A DNA stretch of 64,000 nucleotides from Amycolatopsis camponoti (GTDB taxonomy: Bacteria; Actinomycetota; Actinomycetes; Mycobacteriales; Pseudonocardiaceae), in the NCBI RefSeq assembly GCF_902497555.1, contig NZ_CABVGP010000002.1:756501-820500 (forward strand), read 5' to 3'. The notes below the pieces were generated by a model. That model made no database searches. It was not told where the DNA came from and saw only the letters and a program-made list of their open reading frames with translations. Shown here one piece after another: positions 42,456 through 52,138 of this stretch (position 1 is the first letter of the stretch; the number at the start of each line of letters is the position of its first letter). The position numbers and the translations under genes are program-made.

Positions 42456-43642
42456 AGCATCTCCTCGAGGCTCGTCGACGTCGCCTGCCCGTCGAGTCCG
42501 GTCAGCCCGCCCGGCACGGCCGGTTCCGGCACCGGCGGGTGCGGCGCGTTCTGCACGCCGCGCACCGAACTCTCGTTGCCGTACGGCAGCGTGCACGCCG
42601 CTCCGGTGTCGAACGGCAACGGCGAAAGGTCGTCGCTGGGCCGGTGCCGCGTCCCGCCGTAGCCCTGGACGCACGGCGGCGGGTTGTCGAAGTTCAGCAC
42701 CAGCGCCATCCGCAGCGCGTCACCCCGGGGGTTCAGTGCCGACCCCACCCCGGCGACCGCGCGCGGCAGGTTCGCGAACAGCGACTCCTCCGCCGCGGTG
42801 CGGGTGCCGAACACCCGGGCCGTCGTCAGGAGGTTGGCCAGCAGGATCGGCAGCCCCGGGTCGTTCTCCTTCAGCAATGTCGAAAGCTCCGTCGCCGCGG
42901 GCGGGGCGGTCGCGATCAGGCGCCGCAGGTCGCCGTCGGAGCGGGCCAGCTGCTGGGCGAAGACCCGGGCGTTGCTGCTGAACGAGCGCCACTCAGACGA
43001 CGAGTCGACCTGGGTGCGCAGCACCGTCGCGCCGTCGTTGATCAGCTTCGACGTCTGCGGCAGGTTCGCGCTCGCCTCGTGCGTGAACGTCGTCGCCGAG
43101 TCCATCAGCGTCTGCAGGTCCGGGCCGGCGCCGCGCAGGGCGTCGTCGAGCTCGTCGACCACCGTGCGGAGGTCCTGGGTCGGCACCGACGCGGTGAACG
43201 AGTCCAGGTCCGTCAGCAGGCTGTTCACCGGCAGCGGCAGCGTCGTCGACTCGCGCCGGATGACCGAGCCCGCCGCGAGGTAGGGCGCGTCGGCCGTGCG
43301 CGGCTGCAGGTCGACGTACTGCTCGCCGACGGCCGACCGGTTCGCCACCACCGCGCGGGAGTCCTCCGGGATGGGCGGGGCGCCGTCGTCGATCAGCAGG
43401 TCGGCCTCGGTCCCGGTGACGGTCAGCCGCAGCTCGCCGACCCGGCCGACGGCGACGCCGCGGTAGGTCACCTCGCCGTTGGTGAACAGGCCGCCGCCCT
43501 CGGCCAGCTCCAGCTTCACCACGTAGCTGCCGGACCCGAACAGCCGGCCGAGCCCGGCGTAGTTCGCGCCGACGAAAGCCGTGGTGGCCAACGCGATCAC
43601 GATGAACAGCACGACCTGAAGACGTACTCTGCGCGTCAGCAT
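42443..43642 (-). CDS. mceF: MCE family protein, sixth in operon (MceF position)
   Basis: 399 residues: TM anchor (about 8-28), MCE beta-barrel domain (about 38-115; GGGLFTNGEVTYRGVAVGRVGEL), a long helical region that forms the lipid channel in Mce complexes, and a C-terminal tail with CVQGYGG and a Pro-rich end. TGA/ATG overlap with mceE. Confidence 0.9.
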   Translation of the reverse strand: MLTRRVRLQVVLFIVIALATTAFVGANYAGLGRLFGSGSYVVKLELAEGGGLFTNGEVTYRGVAVGRVGELRLTVTGTEADLLIDDGAPPIPEDSRAVVANRSAVGEQYVDLQPRTADAPYLAAGSVIRRESTTLPLPVNSLLTDLDSFTASVPTQDLRTVVDELDDALRGAGPDLQTLMDSATTFTHEASANLPQTSKLINDGATVLRTQVDSSSEWRSFSSNARVFAQQLARSDGDLRRLIATAPPAATELSTLLKENDPGLPILLANLLTTARVFGTRTAAEESLFANLPRAVAGVGSALNPRGDALRMALVLNFDNPPPCVQGYGGTRHRPSDDLSPLPFDTGAACTLPYGNESSVRGVQNAPHPPVPEPAVPGGLTGLDGQATSTSLEEMLWLR

Positions 43643-44703
43643 CACTGACCTCCCGAGGGGATCGGGAGCGGCGGCAGGCCGGGCGGCACGCCCTCGCCGG
43701 GCGGGGGCAGCGGCACGCCGGACGCCGGGATCATCGACGCGTACGCGTTGACGTAGTCGCCCTTGATCGCCGGGAGCACCGAGTCGGGGAACGGGAACGT
43801 CGGCAGCATCTGCAGCGACTTCGGCAGGTCGGCCCCGGCGTCCGCGAGCTGGCCCAGGATCGGCGCCAGCGCGCGCAGGTCGGCCACCATGTCGTCGCGG
43901 CTGCGGTCGACGACGTCGGTGGCCACCGTGGACAGCCGGTCCAGCGCCTGCAGCATCGAGACGAGCTGGGTGCGCTGGTCGGTGAGGGTCTGCAGGCCGG
44001 GCGTCAGGTCGGTGAGCGCGCCGGAGACCTGCTCGTGGCGGTTCGCGAGCGTCGCGGAGAGCCGGTTCAGCCCGTCCAGCGCCTCGGTGATGTCCGACCG
44101 GTGCGCGTCCAGGTCCGTCATCAGGGTGTTCACCCCGGACAGGAACGAGCGGATCTGCGCCTCGTTGCCGTCCATCACCTTCGACAGCTCTTTGTTGATC
44201 GTCTGCAGCTGCCCGATCCCGCCGCCGTTGAGCAGCAGCGAAAGGGCGCCGAAGATCTCCTCGAACTCGGGGTTGCGGTTCGTGCGGTCCAGGGGGATCG
44301 TCGCGCCGTTCACCAGCCGCGCGCCGCCCGCGTTCGACGCCTCGCCGTCCGGCGCGGCCAGCTCGACGAACTTCTCGCCCAGCAGGCTGGACTGGCGCAG
44401 CCGCGCGACGGCGCCGGCCGGCAGCACGACGTCGCCGTTGACGTCCAGGACCGCTTCGGCCGTCCACCCGTCGCCGCCCAGCCGGATCTCCCGCACCCGC
44501 CCGACCGGGACGTCGCCGACCTTGACGGCGGCCTGCGGCACGAGGTCGAGGACGTCGGCGAACTGCGCGGTCACCGCGAACGGGTGGTCACCGAGGTCGG
44601 CGCCGCCCGGCAGCGGGAAGTCGTAGACGCCCTTGAACTCGCCGCCCGAGCAGCCCGCGAGGGCCAGGCACCCGATGGTCACGGCGGTGAGGATCCGCTT
44701 CAT
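43642..44703 (-). CDS. mceE: MCE family lipoprotein (MceE position)
   Basis: 353 residues with a lipoprotein signal: LALAGCSGG, lipidated Cys about 18. The MCE domain spans about 40-120 (VLDLVPQAAVKVGDVPVGRVREI), then helical needle region and Pro-rich tail. MceE as the single lipoprotein fits actinobacterial mce operons. Overlaps mceD (ATGA). Confidence 0.92.
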   Translation of the reverse strand: MKRILTAVTIGCLALAGCSGGEFKGVYDFPLPGGADLGDHPFAVTAQFADVLDLVPQAAVKVGDVPVGRVREIRLGGDGWTAEAVLDVNGDVVLPAGAVARLRQSSLLGEKFVELAAPDGEASNAGGARLVNGATIPLDRTNRNPEFEEIFGALSLLLNGGGIGQLQTINKELSKVMDGNEAQIRSFLSGVNTLMTDLDAHRSDITEALDGLNRLSATLANRHEQVSGALTDLTPGLQTLTDQRTQLVSMLQALDRLSTVATDVVDRSRDDMVADLRALAPILGQLADAGADLPKSLQMLPTFPFPDSVLPAIKGDYVNAYASMIPASGVPLPPPGEGVPPGLPPLPIPSGGQ

Positions 44704-45728
44704 CGCCCACCCCCCTCGTTGGTGTAGACGTCGCCGGTGACCGGCAGGGGCAGGTAGTAGTCGAGGTTGCCGCGGCCCCTCAGCCGCCCGGTCGCCGGGT
44801 CGATCGCGTTGAGCACGTTCGTCACGGCCAGCGGTGCGCCGTCGAGGGTGTCGGCCAGCGACTGGCGCTGCTCGACGAGCGTCCGCGTCGTCGTCACCAG
44901 GTCGTCCACAGTGGACTTGATCGCGCCGCGGTTGTCCCGGATGAACGTCTGGACGTCGCCGAGCGCCTGGCCGAGGCTGTCGAGCGCGTGGGCCAGCTCG
45001 CCGCTGTTGGCGGCCAAGGTGCCGGAGATCTGCGCCAGCTGCTGGTTGACGCCGCTGACCTGCTGGTCGTTGGTCGAGAGCATGGTCGTGAACCGCTGCA
45101 GCTCGTCCACGGTGCCGAACAGGTCGCCCGAGTTGCCGGCCAGCGTCCGGGCGAGCTGGGCGAAGTTGCGGACGCTGTCGTTGAACGCCTGCCCGTTGCC
45201 CTGCAGGTTCTGCGCGCCGGTCTTGAGCAGGTCCGACAGCGCGCCCTGGGAGTTCGCGCCGTTCGGGCCGAGGGCTTTCGACAGCGAGTCGAGGCTGGCG
45301 TAGAGCTGGTCGAGCTCCACCGGGGTGGCCGTCCGCCGCACCGGGATGGACGCGCCGTTCTTCAGCCGCGGCCCGCCGCGGGCCGGCTTGGCGAACTGGA
45401 CGTAGCGGTCGGCGACGACGCTGGGGGCGATCACCAGCACCGTCGTGTCCTCGGCGATGCCGACCGAGCCGTCGACGGTCATGTCCACCTGCACCTGCTC
45501 GCCGCGCGGGGTGACGGAGTCGACCTGGCCGATGCGGACGCCGAGCACGCGGACGTCGGAGCCGGAGTAGACGCCGACCGCGCGGGAGAAGAACGCCGTG
45601 ACGTGGTGCTCGCCGGTGCCCGAGAACACCCACCACAGCGCGGCCGTCACGACCAGCGCGAGCAGGATCGCGGCGGCGATGAACCGGGTGGTCAGTACCC
45701 CCGCACGGGTGGTGGTCAGCGCGCTCAC
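44700..45728 (-). CDS. mceD: MCE family protein (MceD position)
   Basis: 342 residues: TM anchor (about 16-36), MCE domain with GVYSGSDVRVLGVRIGQVDSV, long alpha-helical region rich in Leu/Ser/Gln. Start GTG 45728 overlaps mceC stop. Shorter than many MceD proteins because the C-terminal Pro-rich tail is nearly absent. Confidence 0.9.
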   Translation of the reverse strand: MSALTTTRAGVLTTRFIAAAILLALVVTAALWWVFSGTGEHHVTAFFSRAVGVYSGSDVRVLGVRIGQVDSVTPRGEQVQVDMTVDGSVGIAEDTTVLVIAPSVVADRYVQFAKPARGGPRLKNGASIPVRRTATPVELDQLYASLDSLSKALGPNGANSQGALSDLLKTGAQNLQGNGQAFNDSVRNFAQLARTLAGNSGDLFGTVDELQRFTTMLSTNDQQVSGVNQQLAQISGTLAANSGELAHALDSLGQALGDVQTFIRDNRGAIKSTVDDLVTTTRTLVEQRQSLADTLDGAPLAVTNVLNAIDPATGRLRGRGNLDYYLPLPVTGDVYTNEGGGR

Positions 45729-46708
45729 TTGGTGCCTCCCGGCGCGGTGCAGGGGTCGTGGTTCTCCGGCAGCAGGCCGCAGAGGTAGGCGTCGATCCAA
45801 CGCCCGTTGCCGGTGGTGTTGGTGACCACGCGGAAGTACGGCCCGGCCAGCTGCAAGCCCTTGGTGAGGTTGTCGTTCTGCCGCTTCAGCAGATCGGTGA
45901 CCTGGGACAGCGACTGCAGCGCCTTCTTGAGCGGGTCGGAGTTCTCCGCGATCAGGCCGCGCAGCTGGTCGGCCAGCCGTGCCGAGCCGGTGAGCAGGTC
46001 GTGGATCGCGTCGCGGCGGCGGTTCAGCTCGGTCAGCAGCAGGTTGCCGTCGTCGATCAGCTTTTCGAAGTCCTCGTTCGAGTTCGCCAGCGTCGTGGTC
46101 AGCTTCCGCGCGTTGGCCAGCAGCTCGGCGATCTCGCCGTCGCGGCTGGAGACCGTCTGGGACAGCTGCGACAGGCCGTCGAGCGCGCTGCGGACGTGCT
46201 CGGGGGAGTTGCGGAAGGTGTCGGACAGCGTGGTGAAGCTGTCCGCGAGCTGCTTGGTGTCGATCGCGCCGACCGTGTCGGCCAGGCCGTTGAACGCGTC
46301 GGTGACGTCGTAGGGCGTGACCGTCCGGGTGCGCGGGATCGCCTGGTCGGGGTTCTGCACGCCGTCGCCGGTCGGGTTCAGCGCGAGGAACTTGCGGCCC
46401 AGCAACGTCTTGATCTTGATGTCGGCGGTCGTGCGGTCGCCGACCCACGCGTCCTTGACCCGGAAGGTCACCAGGACGTGGTCGTCGGCCAGCTCGACGT
46501 CGCGGACCTCGCCGACCTTGATGCCGGCGATCCGCACCTCGTCGTCCGCCTGCAGGCCCGCGGCCTCGGAGAACTCGGCCTGGTAGGTGGTGCCGCCGCC
46601 GACGATCGGCAGGTTGTCGTAGTTGAACGTGACGGTGAGCAGCGCGGCCAGCGCGACGCTGCCGACCACGCCGAGGGCGATCGGGTTGCGCTCCTTGAAG
46701 GACTTCAC
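45725..46708 (-). CDS. mceC: MCE family protein (MceC position)
   Basis: 327 residues: anchor (about 9-28), MCE domain with GLQADDEVRIAGIKVGEVRDV and LLGRKFLALNPTG, helical region, and a short tail with two Cys (AYLCGLLPENHDPCTAPG). GTG 46708 overlaps mceB stop; GTG 46717 is too close to the ribosome site. Confidence 0.9.
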   Translation of the reverse strand: MKSFKERNPIALGVVGSVALAALLTVTFNYDNLPIVGGGTTYQAEFSEAAGLQADDEVRIAGIKVGEVRDVELADDHVLVTFRVKDAWVGDRTTADIKIKTLLGRKFLALNPTGDGVQNPDQAIPRTRTVTPYDVTDAFNGLADTVGAIDTKQLADSFTTLSDTFRNSPEHVRSALDGLSQLSQTVSSRDGEIAELLANARKLTTTLANSNEDFEKLIDDGNLLLTELNRRRDAIHDLLTGSARLADQLRGLIAENSDPLKKALQSLSQVTDLLKRQNDNLTKGLQLAGPYFRVVTNTTGNGRWIDAYLCGLLPENHDPCTAPGGTK

Positions 46709-47709
46709 GAGTCGCACCTCGCCGTCGGGACGTACACGCCGCGCGGGGGCGTGGTCTGCAGCGTGGCGCGGCACAGGAAGAAGTTCATCCACGTTCCGTA
46801 GGAGGCGACGCGGCCGATCTCGGTGAACTTGACCGGGAGGTTCGTCAGGAAGCTGTCCACATCGGACTGCTTCTGCGCCAGCGTGCCGGCCACCTCCTGC
46901 AGCCCGGCGATGCTCTCCTTCAGCGGCGGCCGCGCCTGCTCGAACAGGCCCGCCGTCGACTGCGTCAGGTCGCCGATCCCGCTGATGGCGTCGCCGATCG
47001 CGGCGCGGTCACCGGCCAGCCCGGACACGAGCTGCCGCAGCGTGGACACCAGGTTCGCCAGTGCGTCGCCCTTGCCGTTGACCGTCTTGAGCACCGAGTT
47101 GAGGTTCCCGATCACCTCGCCGATCACCTTGTCGCGCCCGGCGAGGGTGGTGGTCAGCGAACCGGTGTGGGCCAGCAGGCTTTCGACGGTGCCGCCTTCG
47201 CCCTGCAGCACCTGGACGATCTCGCCGGAGAGCTCGTTGACGTCGTTCGGCGACAGCGCCTGGAACAGCGGCTTGAAGCCGTTGAACAGGTCGGTGAGGT
47301 CCAGCGCGGGGGTCGTGCGGTCGAGCGGGATCTCGCCGCCCTCGGGCAGCTGGTCGCGCGTGCCGGTGGTGCCGCGTTCCAGTGCGATGTACCGCTGGCC
47401 CACCATGTTGCGGTACTTGATGACCGCGTGGACGTCGGCGGGCAGCCGTCGGCCCTGGTCGAGGGAGAACCCGACGAGCGCCCGGTTGCGGTCGCTGATC
47501 TCGAGGGACTCGACCTGGCCGACGCGGACGCCGGAGATGCGCACGTCGTCGCCGGCGTTGAGCGAGGTGGCGTCGAGGAACTTCGCCGTGTAGTGCTCGC
47601 CCGCGCCGACGCCGGAGTTCGTGATGGACACGGCCAGCAGCGTCGTCGCCAGGACGGTGATGACGATGAAGATCAGGCTCTTGATGAGCGGGGAGGCGAT
47701 GTTCCTCAC
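46705..47709 (-). CDS. mceB: MCE family protein (MceB position)
   Basis: 334 residues: anchor (about 9-28), MCE domain with SLNAGDDVRISGVRVGQVESL and NMVGQRYIALERG, helical region, and C-terminal NFFLCRATL...ARC. Start GTG 47709 overlaps mceA stop (GTGA). Confidence 0.9.
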   Translation of the reverse strand: MRNIASPLIKSLIFIVITVLATTLLAVSITNSGVGAGEHYTAKFLDATSLNAGDDVRISGVRVGQVESLEISDRNRALVGFSLDQGRRLPADVHAVIKYRNMVGQRYIALERGTTGTRDQLPEGGEIPLDRTTPALDLTDLFNGFKPLFQALSPNDVNELSGEIVQVLQGEGGTVESLLAHTGSLTTTLAGRDKVIGEVIGNLNSVLKTVNGKGDALANLVSTLRQLVSGLAGDRAAIGDAISGIGDLTQSTAGLFEQARPPLKESIAGLQEVAGTLAQKQSDVDSFLTNLPVKFTEIGRVASYGTWMNFFLCRATLQTTPPRGVYVPTARCDS

Positions 47710-48980
47710 TTGAGCTTCACCTCCGTGCCGCGGTAGAGCGGCCCGACGAGCACGGAGCTCCACTCCGGGACCTGCGCGGCCGGCACGCCGATCGACGGCG
47801 CGACCAGCGTGGCCAGCAGCTGCTCCTCCTGCGGGGAGTTCGCGACACCGAGGTCGCCCTCGCCGCCGGTGAGCAGCGGGTGGCCGGCGCTGCCGGGGGC
47901 CGCGGCGGCGGTCCCGGTCGTCGGGGCGACACCGGAGGGGTAGCAGCGCGGCTCGCCGCCGCCGGTGAAGCGCGGGTCGTCGCGGCCGGGCAGGTACTTG
48001 CCGCTGTCGGCGGTCACCGAAACCTCGGCGTGCAGGCCGGGTTCGCCGCGGTCCGCGCCGAGGACCTTGTCCATGGATCCCTTCAGGGCACTCAGCGAGC
48101 TGATGGTGCAGGCGAAGCTGGGGGAGTACTTCGCGGCGACCTCGAGCGGCGCGCGGCTGTCGGCCGCCAGCGCGATGAGGTTGTCCCGGTTGTTCTGCAG
48201 GAAGTTCGTGACCTCCTGGGACGACGACGTCACCTGCTGGTAGACCCCGGCGAGGTCGGCCTGCTTCTCCTTGACGGTGTTGAGCGTGACCGCCGAGGAC
48301 GTGAGCGCGTCGAGCAGGTCGGGAGCGATGTCGCCGTAGAGGTGCGAAACCGTGGCCAGGTCGCGGATGTCCTTCGTGAGCGTCGGCAGGTCGGAGTTGA
48401 AGTCCTTCAGGTAGTCCGCGGCGGTGCCGATCGTCTGCCCGAGCTGTTCGCCGCGGCCCTGCAACGCCGTCGACACCGCGGTCAGCGTCGTCGCGAGCTT
48501 CTGCGGCTGGACGGCCTTGAGCAGCGGCAGCAGGTTGTCGAAGACGCGTTCCAGCTCGATCGCGTTGGCCGAGCGGTCCTGCTCGATCGTGTCGCCCGCG
48601 GCCAGGTGCGGGGCCCGGACACCGTCCGGGATGGACAGCTGGACGTACCGCTCGCCGAACAACGTCTTCGGCACGAGCAACGCGGAAACGTTGCGCGGCA
48701 GCATGTCCACTTTGCCCGGCTCCAGGGCAAGCGCTATCTCGGCGCCCTGCGGCGTCGCCCGGACCTCGCGGATCTCGCCGACGAGCACCCCGCGGGCCTT
48801 GACCTGGCCGCCGGGGGACAGCTGGTTGCCGACGCGGCTCGCCTTGAGCGTCACCGGGACCGTGCTGACGAAGTCCTTGTCGTACACCTTGATCGAGAGC
48901 GTCACGAGCACGCCCATCACCACCAGGAACAGCACGCCCGCGGTGCGGATCCCGGCCTTGCGGCGGGTCTCCTGTCTCAT
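47706..48980 (-). CDS. mceA: MCE family protein (MceA position)
   Basis: 424 residues: anchor (about 13-31), MCE domain (about 42-115; GGQVKARGVLVGEIREV, TLFGERYVQL), helical needle region and an Ala/Gly/Pro-rich C-terminal segment (about 350-390). In Mce complexes six such subunits form a hydrophobic tunnel. Its ATG 48980 overlaps the stop of the second YrbE gene. Confidence 0.91.
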   Translation of the reverse strand: MRQETRRKAGIRTAGVLFLVVMGVLVTLSIKVYDKDFVSTVPVTLKASRVGNQLSPGGQVKARGVLVGEIREVRATPQGAEIALALEPGKVDMLPRNVSALLVPKTLFGERYVQLSIPDGVRAPHLAAGDTIEQDRSANAIELERVFDNLLPLLKAVQPQKLATTLTAVSTALQGRGEQLGQTIGTAADYLKDFNSDLPTLTKDIRDLATVSHLYGDIAPDLLDALTSSAVTLNTVKEKQADLAGVYQQVTSSSQEVTNFLQNNRDNLIALAADSRAPLEVAAKYSPSFACTISSLSALKGSMDKVLGADRGEPGLHAEVSVTADSGKYLPGRDDPRFTGGGEPRCYPSGVAPTTGTAAAAPGSAGHPLLTGGEGDLGVANSPQEEQLLATLVAPSIGVPAAQVPEWSSVLVGPLYRGTEVKLK

Positions 48981-49828
48981 CCGGCCACCTGCACGGTGGT
49001 CGTCGCGCCCCAGATCGCCAGGGACAGGAAGAAGTCGAGCACGCTGATCGCGACGATCGCGGTGCGCACCGCGCGCCCGACCGCCACGCCGACGCCGGCC
49101 GGGCCGCCGCTCGCGCGGAAGCCGTAGTAGCAGTGGGCCAGGACCACGACGACGCTGAAGACGAGCACCTTCCCGAACGACCACAGCACGTCGCCGGGTG
49201 GGAGGAACAGCAGGAAGTAGTGGTCGTAGGTGCCCGCGGACTGGCCGAAGAACCACACGGTGACCTGCCGGGAGGCCAGGTAGCTCGACAGCAGCCCGAT
49301 CGCGTAGAGCGGGATGACGGCGAGGAAGCCGGCGATCACCCGGGTCGTCACCAGGTACGGGACGCTCGGGATGCCCATGACCTCGAGGGCGTCGATCTCC
49401 TCGGAGATCCGCATCGCGCCGAGCTGCGCGGTGAAGCCGCAGCCGACGGTGGCGGACAGCGCGAGCCCGCTCACCAGCGGCGCGATCTCGCGCGTGTTGA
49501 AGTAGGCGGAGACGAACCCGGCGAACGCCGACGTCCCGACCTGGTTGAGCGCGGAGTAGCCCTGCAGGCCGACGACCGTGCCGGTGGCGACGGTCATCCC
49601 GATCATCACGCCGATCGTGCCGCCGATGACGGCGAGCGCGCCGCTGCCGAAGCTGACCTCGGCCAGCAGGCGCGTGATCTCGCGCAGGTACCGGTGGACC
49701 GCCCGCGGCGTCCACGCGATCGCGCGGAGGAAGAACAGGATCTGGTCGCCGAGGGTGTCGAGGAACCCGAACCGGCGGTCGACGGCCTCGCGCACGCGCG
49801 CGGTCTTGGGGACTTCCGTGGTCGTCAC
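48977..49828 (-). CDS. MlaE/YrbE-type ABC permease, B position
   Basis: 283 residues, about six TM segments, with the MlaE coupling motif EEIDALEVMGI. N-terminal extension about 55 residues is hydrophilic. Start GTG 49828 has GGGGAG about 7 nt upstream and lies 2 nt after the first permease stop. The ATPase (MceG type) is not encoded here, as is usual in actinobacteria. Confidence 0.92.
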   Translation of the reverse strand: MTTTEVPKTARVREAVDRRFGFLDTLGDQILFFLRAIAWTPRAVHRYLREITRLLAEVSFGSGALAVIGGTIGVMIGMTVATGTVVGLQGYSALNQVGTSAFAGFVSAYFNTREIAPLVSGLALSATVGCGFTAQLGAMRISEEIDALEVMGIPSVPYLVTTRVIAGFLAVIPLYAIGLLSSYLASRQVTVWFFGQSAGTYDHYFLLFLPPGDVLWSFGKVLVFSVVVVLAHCYYGFRASGGPAGVGVAVGRAVRTAIVAISVLDFFLSLAIWGATTTVQVAG

Positions 49829-49830
49829 GT

Positions 49831-50625
49831 TCAGCTCCCCTTGGGCGGCACGAGTTGCAGGTAGACGGTGGTGAGCACGAGGTTCAGCACGAACAGCAGC
49901 AGGAACGTGATGACCACGGACTGGTTGACGGCGTCGCCGACGCCCTTCGGCCCGCCCTTGGGGTTCAGCCCGCGGTAGGCGGCGACGACCCCGGCGACGA
50001 AGCCGAAGATGACCGCCTTGATCTCGCTGATCCACAGGTCGGGCAGCTGGGCCAGCGCCGAGAAGCTGGCCAGGTACGCGCCCGGCGTCCCGTGCTGCAT
50101 GATCACGTTGAAGAAGTAGCCGCCGAGCACGCCGACGACGCTCACCATGCCGTTGAGGAAGATCGCGACGCCCATGGCGGCGAGCACCCGCGGCACGATC
50201 AGCCGCTGGACGGGCGAGACGCCGAGGACCTCCATGGCGTCGATCTCTTCGCGGATGGTGCGCGAGCCGAGATCGGCGCAGACGGCGCTTCCTCCCGCGC
50301 CGGCGACGAGCAGCGCGGTGACGATCGGGCTGGCCTGCTGGATGATCGCGAGCACGCTGGCCGCACCGGTGAAGGACTGCGCGCCGATCTGCGTGGTCAG
50401 CGACCCGATGTGCAGCGCGATGACCGCGCCGAACGGGATCGAGACCAGCGCCGTCGGCAGGATCGAGACGCTCGCGATGAACCAGAACTGCTGGATCAGC
50501 TCACGCAGCTGGAACGGGCGGCGGAACGTCAGCCGGACGACGTCGAGGCCGAGCCCGTAGAGCCGTCCGGTCTGCCGCAGCGCGGCGGCCCCGGGGAACG
50601 ACGGCGTCGTCGTCCGTTCGGCCAT
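49831..50625 (-). CDS. MlaE/YrbE-type ABC permease, A position
   Basis: 264 residues, about six TM segments, coupling motif EEIDAMEVLGVSPVQRL and C-terminal GLNPKGGPKGVGDAVNQSVV. First gene of the ten-gene coupled mce operon (YrbE-A/B, MceA-F, two Mas), a lipid or sterol importer; substrate not predictable. GGGGAGG lies 8 nt before ATG 50625. The 5' region is about 370 bp with several dyads. Confidence 0.93.
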   Translation of the reverse strand: MAERTTTPSFPGAAALRQTGRLYGLGLDVVRLTFRRPFQLRELIQQFWFIASVSILPTALVSIPFGAVIALHIGSLTTQIGAQSFTGAASVLAIIQQASPIVTALLVAGAGGSAVCADLGSRTIREEIDAMEVLGVSPVQRLIVPRVLAAMGVAIFLNGMVSVVGVLGGYFFNVIMQHGTPGAYLASFSALAQLPDLWISEIKAVIFGFVAGVVAAYRGLNPKGGPKGVGDAVNQSVVITFLLLFVLNLVLTTVYLQLVPPKGS

Positions 50626-50996
50626 TCGTGTGCCTCCCCAGCCGTTTCGGCGGCACGCCGAACACACCCGAGATGAGCAAGGGGAAATGGTCCGAACGGC
50701 GTAATAATGGACGGCCATTCACGGTCTCGGGGGTCACCGTGCCGGTTCCTACTGGTCGGTACGTTAACCACGGCCTTGTTGGGAGACAAGAACTTGAGCA
50801 GGATCACGCGGTCACGGGCTGGTAACCGCGCATTTCTTGTCCGGCGTTGACAAACGGACTCGATCTTGTTGTCAAAGAAGGAAAAGAAATTCCCGTCCCG
50901 AATGCGGGAGGTGTGGGGCGTTACCCATTTCCGTCCGGACGGGACACCGCCGAACGGAGGACACGGTAAGCCTGGTGCGTGCCGTCCGTCCAGGGG
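50626..50996. other. Upstream region of the mce operon
   Basis: No gene seen. It has locally lower GC than its surroundings (e.g. GTAATAATGG at about 50701, AAAGAAGGAAAAGAAATTC at 50873-50891), consistent with a promoter-bearing leader. It contains the TTGTC/GACAA dyads described separately. Confidence 0.55.
50775..50877. promoter_or_regulatory. Cluster of TTGT/ACAA dyads upstream of mce
   Basis: CTTGT-N6-ACAAG (50775-50790), TTGTC-N7-GACAA (50837-50853) and CTTGTTGTCAAAG (50865-50877). They lie 150-250 bp before the first permease start. Candidate regulator sites; on the minus strand the last contains TTGACA, a possible -35. Confidence 0.4.
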
Positions 50997-51130
50997 GTAC
51001 CCAGCCGGACGACACGCGTACACCGGCGGACGACACGCGTACGCGGATGGACGACACGCGGGGCGGGCGGGCATCCGCCGTGTCGTCCGTTCAGGTACGC
51101 GTGTCGTCCCGCTGGGTACGCGTGTCGTCC
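50997..51130. repeat. 21-bp-phased inverted repeat array (3 + 3 copies)
   Basis: GGACGACACGCGTAC occurs at 51007, 51028 and (truncated) 51049, each 21 bp apart. Its complement GTACGCGTGTCGTCC occurs at 51095 and 51116, also 21 bp apart, with a partial copy at 51079-51088. Arms 50997-51021 and 51095-51119 pair over 25 nt with one mismatch. It lies 8 bp after the LLM oxidoreductase stop, so it may serve as its 3' stem as well as a mobile or structural repeat. Confidence 0.9.
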
Positions 51131-51137
51131 GTCCGGG

Positions 51138-52130
<993 letters not shown>

Positions 52131-52138
52131 AACCGGGG

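Noticed and set aside
51007..51130. CRISPR-like array
   Set aside because: Copies are 12-15 bp with 6-bp gaps, occur in both orientations, and no cas genes are present; it is an inverted-repeat stem.
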